Shown here: piece by piece, positions 58,267-64,000 of the stretch | How the letters are laid out: the number at the start of each line of letters is the position of its first letter | Numbering within the stretch: position 1 is the stretch's first letter | NCBI GenBank assembly: GCA_016719385.1 | Contig: JADJZA010000001.1 | Span: 682,001 to 746,000, forward strand | DNA: 64,000 nucleotides | Direction: 5' to 3' | Source of the DNA: Candidatus Microthrix subdominans | Lineage (GTDB): Bacteria > Actinomycetota > Acidimicrobiia > Acidimicrobiales > Microtrichaceae | Program-made: the position numbers and the translations under genes | Notes under the pieces: model-generated | Database searches by the model: none | The model's input: the letters and a program-made list of their open reading frames with translations, nothing else | What the model was told of the DNA's origin: nothing

Positions 58267-59279
58267 AGACCGCACAGGCCGGTGCGGGCGCGGCGTTGAA
58301 CCGTCTGCTCGTCCGTTGGCATCTCACCATGCCCGCTGACCAGGGGGCGGAGGGCGACGTCCCAAACCCCGACGCCCCCACCGCCGAACAGGTGGCCAGC
58401 CGTCGCACCTGGGTGTTCGGCCTGCTGGCTGCGATGGCGATCGTGCTGGTCCTCTTTGTCGGCGTGCAACGGCTGGTGCTGGCGGAGGCCGGCACCGTAC
58501 CCAACCTGGTGGGAGCCACCGAGCAGGAGGCTCGCCAGGAGGCGACCGAGCAGCGGTGGCGGCTCAACGTCACCGAGGTGCGGCGCGACGGAACCGAAGT
58601 CGACGAGATCCTCACCCAATCACCGGACGAAGGCACCAGGCTGGAGGCGGGGGAGTCCCTCGACATCACCGTGTCGATCGGCCAGACCCTGGTGAACCTG
58701 CCCGACCTCGATGGGCTCGACCGTGCCGAGGCCGAAGCGATCATCACCTTTTCCGGGATGAAGCTGGGAACGGTCACGAACCAATACGACGCCGAGACGC
58801 GCGGTGGCATCATTTTGTCCTATGACGCACCCGGCGAGGATGGCAAGGTCCCGAAGGGCTCAAAGGTCAACCTGGTGATCTCCGATGGCGCGCGACCCCG
58901 CAAGGTTCCGGCCGACCTGGCGGGCAAGAACGCGCTGGACGTGGCTCAGGCACTCGAGAAGGTCTCGCTGAAGCCGGTGGTCGAGCGGGTTCAGGATCCG
59001 TCCGTGCAGCTCGGTTATGTCGTCTCGGTGGAACCGGCCTCCGGGACCGAGGTCGAGTTCGAGTCCGAGGTCAAGGTGCGGGTGTCCTCGCCGCGTGACA
59101 AGGCGATCGTGCCCGACGTCGCCGGCAAGTCGACACTGCAGGCCGATGCCGACCTGCGAGCGGCCGGCTTGAACGTTCTGGGTATTCAGGGCCCTCCGGG
59201 CAACCCGGTGCTTCGAACCATCCCGGCCGCCGGCACCGAGGTCTCCCAGGGCACCGCCGTCCGGCTGGTGACCGCATAG
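58263..59279 (+). CDS. transmembrane-PASTA domain protein, C-terminal half of the frameshifted kinase gene
   Basis: A 338-codon frame with one membrane helix ('WVFGLLAAMAIVLVLFVGVQ', about 49-68) and four PASTA domains of about 65 residues starting at 'TVPNLVGATEQEA', 'NLPDLDGLDRAEA', 'KVPADLAGKNALD' and 'VPDVAGKSTLQAD'. PASTA repeats bind peptidoglycan fragments or lipid II in PknB/StkP-type kinases. The only start available is a TTG overlapping the kinase stop (TTGA). No RBS or signal is seen, and the frame continues upstream as the natural continuation of the kinase linker. It is best read as the extracellular sensor of the kinase. Confidence 0.85.
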   Translation: MKTAQAGAGAALNRLLVRWHLTMPADQGAEGDVPNPDAPTAEQVASRRTWVFGLLAAMAIVLVLFVGVQRLVLAEAGTVPNLVGATEQEARQEATEQRWRLNVTEVRRDGTEVDEILTQSPDEGTRLEAGESLDITVSIGQTLVNLPDLDGLDRAEAEAIITFSGMKLGTVTNQYDAETRGGIILSYDAPGEDGKVPKGSKVNLVISDGARPRKVPADLAGKNALDVAQALEKVSLKPVVERVQDPSVQLGYVVSVEPASGTEVEFESEVKVRVSSPRDKAIVPDVAGKSTLQADADLRAAGLNVLGIQGPPGNPVLRTIPAAGTEVSQGTAVRLVTA

Positions 59280-59315
59280 GACCCGGCCGGCTTCTGCGGG
59301 ACGCTCCTCCGGATG

Positions 59316-60281
59316 TCAGTCCTCGGCGACGGGGGGCGGCACCGGTCGTCCGAACAGGAACCCCAGCCCCCACGCCCAGTGCATGACCGCCAGTGCAGCC
59401 GGCACCCGGATGCGGCTGACGGTCGGAGCGCTGCGACCGGCGGCGAGACCACCGACCGTCACCGCCGCCGCATAGGTGACCGCCGGCAGCAACCACCGCG
59501 GATCCTCGGTCCAGGCCGCCACCGCTGCGGTGCCGGTCACGCCGACGACCATGACCGGCGCGACCAACTGACGGGCCCGGAGCGAGCGGGGATGGCGCTT
59601 GAGCATTACCCGCTTCCACGTGCCGTACTGGCGGTACTGGGACGCCAGCGCCCGCAGCGACGGGCGGGGCCGGTAGGTGACGACCATCGCCGGTTCGAAC
59701 CACACCTCGCCGCCGCTGTCGCGGATGCGCCAGTTCAGCTCGTAGTCCTGATTGCGCAGCAGCGTCTCGTCGAAACCACCCACCCGGTCGAGCGCGCTGC
59801 GGCGAAACACCCCGAGGTACACCGTGTCCGACGGCCCCGCCGATCCGCCGTAGTGAAAGCGTGAGTTGCCGACGCCCAGCCGGGATGACATCGCCATCGC
59901 CACCGCCTGTTGGGTTCCAGGGGCACCCGTGGCCGACTGGACGCCACCAACGACATCCGCCCCGGTGCGGTCGAGCGCTTCGACCGCCAGCGAGGTGTAG
60001 TCGGGCGGCAACGTGCAGTGGCCGTCAACCCGGACGACGAACTCGGCCGACGTGGCGGCGATCGCCCGATTCAACCCGTGGCTGACCCAACTGCGGGGGT
60101 TGTCGACCACGGTGATCCCGGCATCGTCGGCGGCGAGTTGGCGGGCGACGGCCAAGGTGTCGTCGTCGGAGGGCGCCACAGCGATCGCCAACGACCCGGA
60201 ACCGTGACGCTGGGCGCGGATGGACGCGACGGTGGCAGCCAGGTCCGCCTCCTCGTTGCGGACCGCCAACACGAACGCCAC
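59316..60281 (-). CDS. glycosyltransferase family 2, ExoA-like
   Basis: A 321-residue GT-A enzyme. It starts directly with 'VAFVLAVRNEEADLAATVASI'. The nucleotide-sugar Asp is in 'VVRVDGHCTLPPDY', then 'VGGFDETLLRNQDYELNWRIRDSGGEVWF' provides the acceptor and catalytic acid ED-type motif. A C-terminal part has two or three membrane helices ('APVMVVGVTGTAAVAAW', 'LPAVTYAAAVTVGGLAAG'). It resembles ExoA-type enzymes of exopolysaccharide synthesis. The start (GTG 60281) is chosen because the family begins with this strand; the frame is open far upstream through the SCP2 gene but without homology. It lies 71 nt downstream of the SCP2 gene. Confidence 0.82.
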   Translation of the reverse strand: MAFVLAVRNEEADLAATVASIRAQRHGSGSLAIAVAPSDDDTLAVARQLAADDAGITVVDNPRSWVSHGLNRAIAATSAEFVVRVDGHCTLPPDYTSLAVEALDRTGADVVGGVQSATGAPGTQQAVAMAMSSRLGVGNSRFHYGGSAGPSDTVYLGVFRRSALDRVGGFDETLLRNQDYELNWRIRDSGGEVWFEPAMVVTYRPRPSLRALASQYRQYGTWKRVMLKRHPRSLRARQLVAPVMVVGVTGTAAVAAWTEDPRWLLPAVTYAAAVTVGGLAAGRSAPTVSRIRVPAALAVMHWAWGLGFLFGRPVPPPVAED

Positions 60282-60352
60282 CCGATGGTCCCACCGCCCG
60301 GTGTCACCGTCGTTGTCGATACCGCCGGTGTTGTCGGCGTCGCCCGCAGTGC

Positions 60353-60781
60353 TCAGGCGTCCTCGATCTCTTCGGTCATGGCCGAGATCGCCTCGGCCAG
60401 CTTCTGGGCCGACGGGTCGATCGGACCGGCCTGCATCGCCATCAGCTTGGTCATGTCGCCCTGCACCTTGATCTTGCCGGCCATGAAGGCCTGCATGCCC
60501 GCCTGCGGGTTGCCGTCGACGAGGATGGCCTTGGCGGTGGCGTAGTCGAGCGTGACGGTCAGGTCGGGATCGTCCAACTGCCCCAGACCCATCTTCATCT
60601 CGCCCTCGGAGGTGTCCATGTAGGCGAGGACGTCGCCCTCGGCAACCTCGACGGGAACCTCGTTGACGATCTGGTTCATGCGCACCGAATGAGCGGGAGG
60701 GGGAACTTCGTCGTCCATCTCGTCGCGAAGTGCGGTGGCCGCAGCCACCCACTCGGGTGTCAGGAACTTGTGCTTGTCCAC
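60353..60781 (-). CDS. SCP2 sterol-transfer family protein
   Basis: A 142-residue single-domain SCP2 protein. The fold pattern is visible as an N-terminal helix ('EWVAAATALRDEM'), strands ending 'EGEMKMGLGQLDDPDLTVTLDYATAKAILVDG', and the C-terminal hydrophobic 'AFMAGKIKVQGDMTKLMAMQ' that lines the lipid tunnel. Such domains carry or present sterols and acyl lipids in beta-oxidation-type systems. GTG start with GAGGGAG 8-14 nt upstream. It heads a pair with the glycosyltransferase; the functional link is unclear. Confidence 0.85.
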   Translation of the reverse strand: MDKHKFLTPEWVAAATALRDEMDDEVPPPAHSVRMNQIVNEVPVEVAEGDVLAYMDTSEGEMKMGLGQLDDPDLTVTLDYATAKAILVDGNPQAGMQAFMAGKIKVQGDMTKLMAMQAGPIDPSAQKLAEAISAMTEEIEDA

Positions 60782-60879
60782 GTGGGATCTCCCTCGGTTG
60801 CACCGGCGGGCAGCCGGTCTCGGCGGGCGCTGATCGTATCAGTCCAGACTCCACACCGAGCGCCCGAAAGGCCCGGCAC

Positions 60880-61533
60880 TCAGCGAAGAATCCTCGGCGC
60901 CGCCGGCATCGAGAGCATGACGAAATGGCGGTCCTCGATCGCATGGTGGGAGGTGGTGACCAGCCCAGCGGTTGCGGCGGCGGCCTCGACGTCGTCGACG
61001 CCGAGCCAGGCCCAGGGAAACCAGCCACTCGTGCCGGCCTGGCCTTCGAGGCGCACCAGGTCCTTCCGGCGCCGACTGCCGGGGCCCTCGAGCTCGGCCA
61101 CGATCGTCCCGCCGGGTGCGAGCACGCTGCCAAGGCGGTCGAAGAGCTGCTCCGGATCCCCGCCGATGCCCACGTTTCCATCGAAGAGCAGGGCGGTGTG
61201 CCATCCACCCTCGTTGGGCAGGGGCTCGAAAACCGATCGCACCAGGGCGTCGCCGCCACGATGGCGTGTGGACTCGACCGCTCCGGGGGCCACGTCGATG
61301 CCTACCGCCTCAATGCCCCGTTGGGCGAGCAGGGCGACCAGGCGGCCCGGCCCGCACCCAACGTCGAGAACGGGGCCGACCGCCAGCGACAGCAGCTTCT
61401 CATCGACGGCCGAGCAGTCGTCCCACCAGCGCTGCGCATTGAGGGCTACCCGCTGGCCGGTGCTGGTTGTCAAGGTGGCGGTGCTCAAACGACCGAACCT
61501 GCCCGCTCGTTTCCCGCTCGATTCGAAGGGCAC
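60880..61533 (-). CDS. SAM-dependent methyltransferase
   Basis: A 217-residue class I methyltransferase. Motif I is 'VLDVGCGPGRLVALLA' (about 55), motif II acidic residue is in 'AVGIDVAPGAV', motif III region is 'HTALLFDGNVGIG', and 'VLAPGGTIVAELEGPGSRRR' is motif V-like. The C-terminal strands are 'DRHFVMLSMPAAPR'. The substrate cannot be predicted. Start: GTG at 61533; no RBS is evident. Upstream is the largest gene-free stretch of the window. Confidence 0.8.
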   Translation of the reverse strand: MPFESSGKRAGRFGRLSTATLTTSTGQRVALNAQRWWDDCSAVDEKLLSLAVGPVLDVGCGPGRLVALLAQRGIEAVGIDVAPGAVESTRHRGGDALVRSVFEPLPNEGGWHTALLFDGNVGIGGDPEQLFDRLGSVLAPGGTIVAELEGPGSRRRKDLVRLEGQAGTSGWFPWAWLGVDDVEAAAATAGLVTTSHHAIEDRHFVMLSMPAAPRILR

Positions 61534-61855
61534 AACATCGCCCCCCGACGGGTGGCTTCGGTCCCGTCCCCCCTACTCGGCTGCATCGTCATAGTCCGCT
61601 CATCGTTCTGTTGTCCTCGGCGGTTCGCTCGGGCTCACCGGCCGTTCCACTCTGTCGTCTCCGTGGGGCTGAGTACCCGCGGAGACAAGGCGGAAACAGT
61701 GAAAACCCACATGCGATCGGTCGCGGGCAGACAACGCACGGCACATTTCGGGGCGGCCGGCTCCTTCCGGGGTCGCCGCGTCGAGCGCCGCAAGCGGCTT
61801 CCAGGTCACCCGGCCGTGCCGGTATGGTCAGTGACTCGACGACCCGGAGGTTTCG
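61534..61855. other. 322-nt divergent intergenic region with one strong hairpin
   Basis: No credible coding sequence is seen. At 61657-61686 GTCTCCGTGGG pairs with CCCGCGGAGAC (11 bp, one G-U) around the loop GCTGAGTA, the strongest hairpin of the window. The 3' flank is A-rich (GGAAACAGTGAAAACCC). TATGGT (61823-61828) and GGAGG (61845-61849) near the right end are the likely -10 box and RBS of the lyase gene. The hairpin could belong to a leader RNA, a small RNA or the 5' region of either gene. Confidence 0.5.
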
Positions 61856-62938
61856 ATGCAACCCCCCAAGGATTTCTTCCGTCCGCTCGCCCTCGGCGCG
61901 CCGACGCCGATCCGAGAGGTGCCCGCCCGCCCGTCTCGAATGATCCACTTCTTCGACCCATCCAACGCGAAGATGGCGGCCAAGGTGCCGGAGCTGGCGA
62001 AGAAGGCCGACGTGTTGCTGGGCAACCTCGAGGATGCGATCTCGGCGGACAAGAAGGAGGCTGCCCGCGAGGGGCTGGTCGAGATCGCGCTGGCCACCGA
62101 CTTTGGTGACACGCAGCTGTGGACCCGCATCAACAGCCTCGACTCGCCGTGGTGCCTCGACGACCTCACCCGCCTGGTGCCCGCAATCGGGCACAAGCTC
62201 GACGTGATCATGGTGCCCAAAGTGGAGGGCGCCGAGGACATCCACTACATCGACCGCCTGCTCGCTCAGCTCGAGGCCCAGGCCGGCTTGGACCGGCCGA
62301 TCCTGGTGCACGCCCTGCTCGAGACCGCTCGAGGCGTGGCCAACGTCGAGGAGATCTGCGGTGCCAGCCCCCGCATGCAGGGGCTGTCGTTGGGCCCCGC
62401 CGACCTGGCGGCCGACCGGCGCATGAAGACCACCCGCGTCGGGGGTGGGCACCCGGGCTACGTCGTGCGCGCCGACCCCGACCCCGACGATGCCGAGGCG
62501 CCCCGTCCCAGCTACCAGCAGGACCTGTGGCACTACACGATGGCCCGCATGGTCGATGCCTGCGCCACTTATGGCATCTTCCCGTACTGGGGGCCGTTCG
62601 GCGACATCCGCGACACGGTCGCCTGCGAGGACCAGTTCCGCAACGCCTATCTGATGGGCTGCGTCGGCTCGTGGTCGCTGCACCCGGTGCAGATCGATAT
62701 CGCCAAGAAGGTGTTCTCGCCCGAGCCCTCCGAGGTGGCCTGGGCCCGCAACGTCATCCACCAGATGGGTGACGGCACCGGTGCAGTGATGATCGACGGC
62801 AAGATGCAGGACGACGCCACCGTCAAGCAGTGCAAGGTGGTCGTCGAGCTGGCAGAGGCGCTCAGCGCCAACGACCCGGAGCTGGCCGCCAGCTACCAGG
62901 CGGCGACCGATGCCGTCATGGGCGGGGGGTCGAACTGA
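61856..62938 (+). CDS. HpcH/HpaI aldolase family protein, malyl-CoA lyase-like
   Basis: A 360-residue CitE/malyl-CoA-lyase superfamily protein that would cleave or form malyl-CoA-type thioesters (acetyl-CoA plus glyoxylate). Metal and substrate residues: 'VLLGNLEDAISADKKEAA', Arg in 'WTRINSLDSPW', Glu in 'ILVHALLETARGVANVEEI' and Asp in 'SLGPADLAAD'. 'MKTTRVGGG', 'YWGPFGDIRD' and 'SWSLHPVQIDIAKKVFSP' match malyl-CoA lyases more than citrate lyase beta. A short insert ('PDPDDAEAPRPSYQQ') is seen near residue 210. ATG with GGAGG at 7-11 nt. Coupled to the next gene by TGATG. Confidence 0.87.
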   Translation: MQPPKDFFRPLALGAPTPIREVPARPSRMIHFFDPSNAKMAAKVPELAKKADVLLGNLEDAISADKKEAAREGLVEIALATDFGDTQLWTRINSLDSPWCLDDLTRLVPAIGHKLDVIMVPKVEGAEDIHYIDRLLAQLEAQAGLDRPILVHALLETARGVANVEEICGASPRMQGLSLGPADLAADRRMKTTRVGGGHPGYVVRADPDPDDAEAPRPSYQQDLWHYTMARMVDACATYGIFPYWGPFGDIRDTVACEDQFRNAYLMGCVGSWSLHPVQIDIAKKVFSPEPSEVAWARNVIHQMGDGTGAVMIDGKMQDDATVKQCKVVVELAEALSANDPELAASYQAATDAVMGGGSN

Positions 62939-63846
62939 TGGGCGAGGCAGGTTCGTCACAGGCCGGTTCGTCATCGGCAGCCCTGCGCCCGCGCCGGTCG
63001 GTGCTGTACATGCCCGGCGCCAATGCCCGGGCGCTCGAGAAGGCCCAGGGCCTGGCCGCCGACTCGCTGATCCTCGACCTCGAGGACGCGGTGGCTCCCG
63101 ACGCCAAGGCAGAGGCCCGCGACCGGGTGGTCGATGCGGTCACCTCCGGCGCCTACGGCGGTCGTGAGCTGACCATCCGGGTCAACGGGCTGGACACCGC
63201 CTGGCACGCCGACGACCTGGCGGCAGCGGCAGGGGCGGGCCCCGCCGCCGTCGTGGTGCCCAAGGTGAACTCGCCCGCCGACGTCGCGACGATCGAGGCC
63301 GGCCTTGTCTCGGGTGGCGCGCCCGATCACACCAAGATCTGGGCGATGGTCGAGACGCCCCAGGCGATGCTGGACTGCGCCAACATCGCTGCGGCATCCG
63401 AGCGCCTGACCGTCCTGGTGATGGGCACCAACGACCTGGCCAAGGAGTTGCACGCCGAGCACGTGCCCGGTCGCCAGCCACTGCTGACCGGGTTGGGCCT
63501 GTGCCTGCTCGCCGCCCGGGCCACCGGCAAGGTCATCCTCGACGGCGTGTACAACGATGTGCGCGACCTGGAGGGGTTTGCCGCCGAGTGTCGCCAGGGT
63601 GCAGCGATGGGCTTCGACGGCAAGACACTGATCCATCCGGGGCAGCTCGAAGCCGCCAATGCCGCGTTCGCCCCCGATGACGACGAGATCGCCGCATCGC
63701 GGGAGATCATCGAGGCGTTCGAGGCCGCCGAGCGCGAGGGTCGTGGCGTGGCGACGGTCAACGGTCGGATGATCGAGAACCTGCACGTGGAGAACGCCCA
63801 GCGCGTGCTGGCGATGGCCGACGCCATCGCCGCCGCCGGCGGGTAG
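62938..63846 (+). CDS. CitE-like protein (citrate lyase beta/malyl-CoA thioesterase type)
   Basis: A 302-residue paralogue of the preceding gene. 'RRSVLYMPGANARALEKAQ' starts the barrel. 'LILDLEDAVAPDAKAEARD' and 'IRVNGLDTAWHADDL' give Asp/Glu and Arg, 'WAMVETPQAMLDC' the metal Glu, 'LVMGTNDLAKEL' the Asp, and 'GFDGKTLIHPGQLEAANAAF' the C-terminal signature. In other bacteria such CitE-like proteins act as malyl- or citramalyl-CoA lyases or as (3S)-malyl-CoA thioesterase. It overlaps the lyase stop by one base; its N-terminus has a Ser/Gly-rich leader of about 16 residues. Confidence 0.87.
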   Translation: MGEAGSSQAGSSSAALRPRRSVLYMPGANARALEKAQGLAADSLILDLEDAVAPDAKAEARDRVVDAVTSGAYGGRELTIRVNGLDTAWHADDLAAAAGAGPAAVVVPKVNSPADVATIEAGLVSGGAPDHTKIWAMVETPQAMLDCANIAAASERLTVLVMGTNDLAKELHAEHVPGRQPLLTGLGLCLLAARATGKVILDGVYNDVRDLEGFAAECRQGAAMGFDGKTLIHPGQLEAANAAFAPDDDEIAASREIIEAFEAAEREGRGVATVNGRMIENLHVENAQRVLAMADAIAAAGG

Positions 63847-63935
63847 CGAACTCGGCCGCTCGCTCTCCGACCATCCCGCGAGGGGTGAACCTTGCGTGTT
63901 GGTCGAGACGAGCCGGGCTGAGCGCCGCCGTTGGC

Positions 63936-63983
63936 GAACTCTGCCGCTAAAACGTCGTAGAGCGCGCGATAGCAGCAGAGTTC
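63936..63983. repeat. 48-bp palindromic repeat element, copy 2 (inverted)
   Basis: Arms GAACTCTGCCGCTA and TAGCAGCAGAGTTC (one mismatch in 14) surround a centre that is the reverse complement of the centre of copy 1. Compared with the reverse complement of 25387-25434 there are three differences in 48. It lies 89 nt after the CitE-like gene. A related half-site, GAACTCGGCCGCT, occurs at 63848-63860 directly behind the stop codon. Confidence 0.8.
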
Positions 63984-64000
63984 GCGTCGAGGATGGCCCA

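Noticed and set aside
59680..59705. GGTTCGAAC, resembling a tRNA T-arm
   Set aside because: It lies inside the glycosyltransferase coding sequence, and no acceptor or anticodon stems can be folded around it.
61657..61700. Possible TPP riboswitch (GGGGCTGAG followed by ACCC)
   Set aside because: The second conserved thi-box half and the GAACCTGA/GGGTAATGCC-type elements are missing, and the downstream gene is not a thiamine gene.
61589..62974. Minus-strand open frame extending from the lyase region into the 322-nt intergenic region
   Set aside because: It lies opposite a recognised lyase gene and shows no domain.

Overview
The window is high-GC, gene-dense chromosomal DNA of an actinobacterium. 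Its features fit a slow-growing lineage of the class Acidimicrobiia (Microthrix/Ilumatobacter type) better than a streptomycete or mycobacterium, but this is inference from gene content, not a phylogeny. Supporting points are GTG/ATG starts with frequent ATGA/GTGA/TGATG overlaps, an F1Fo operon with two b-type subunits, a class III PPK2, a GlpX-type FBPase, an Rv2466c-like thioredoxin-fold protein and the actinobacterial MoxR-DUF58-DUF4129-DUF4350-SpoIIM-RDD cluster. No rRNA, tRNA, CRISPR array, insertion sequence, phage gene or origin was seen.

Layout. 1-3.5 kb: end of a cyclic-nucleotide-binding protein, a ferritin-like 'metal-dependent hydrolase', a lipoprotein and a thiolase-like protein. 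3.6-6.6 kb: rpiB-glyA-wecA, the segment that in many actinobacteria directly precedes the ATP synthase genes. 6.6-16.6 kb: about 10 kb lying between wecA and the atp genes, with a divergent operon of one D-aminoacylase-like amidohydrolase and two paralogous HSL-family esterases, then a branched-chain-type ABC transporter (binding protein, fused LivH-LivM permease, two ATPases). 16.6-25.4 kb: complete ATP synthase operon atpZ?-I-B-E-F-F'-H-A-G-D-C. 25.4-41.5 kb: single genes and small operons for central and lipid metabolism and the envelope (MBL hydrolase, PPK2, GlpX, a J-domain-like protein, an alpha/beta hydrolase, L,D-transpeptidase, a DsbA-like protein, MFS transporter, NFU scaffold, MeaB, secreted SGNH esterase, enoyl-CoA hydratase, a maltokinase-like pseudoenzyme, rhomboid protease, SRPBCC). 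41.6-52.5 kb: MoxR/DUF58 cluster with SpoIIM and two RDD genes, enclosing cysteine desulfurase and MnmA (sulfur relay to tRNA) and a 9-residue-repeat protein. 53.5-59.3 kb: ligA and a PknB-like kinase with PASTA domains that is split by an apparent one-base frameshift. 59.3-63.8 kb: glycosyltransferase, SCP2 protein, methyltransferase and two tandem CitE/malyl-CoA-lyase-like genes.

The observations most worth following are: (1) about ten genes with a TAnnnT -10 box ending 6-8 nt before the start codon and no Shine-Dalgarno, which indicates leaderless mRNAs; (2) a 48-bp palindromic element present twice in inverted orientation at 25.4 and 63.9 kb; (3) the kinase-PASTA gene, broken at a C5 tract inside a 51-bp repeat whose sister copies have C6, and whose kinase half has HRR for HRD; (4) a maltokinase-like protein that has lost both catalytic acids; (5) wecA reading without a stop through a whole convergent gene, at the edge of the 10-kb block that separates it from atp; (6) a 16-17 x 9-residue repeat protein translationally coupled to an RDD membrane protein; (7) a PPK2 gene whose conserved N-terminus lies upstream of every ATG/GTG/TTG start. 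Apart from items 2 and 6, most of the window is core metabolism.
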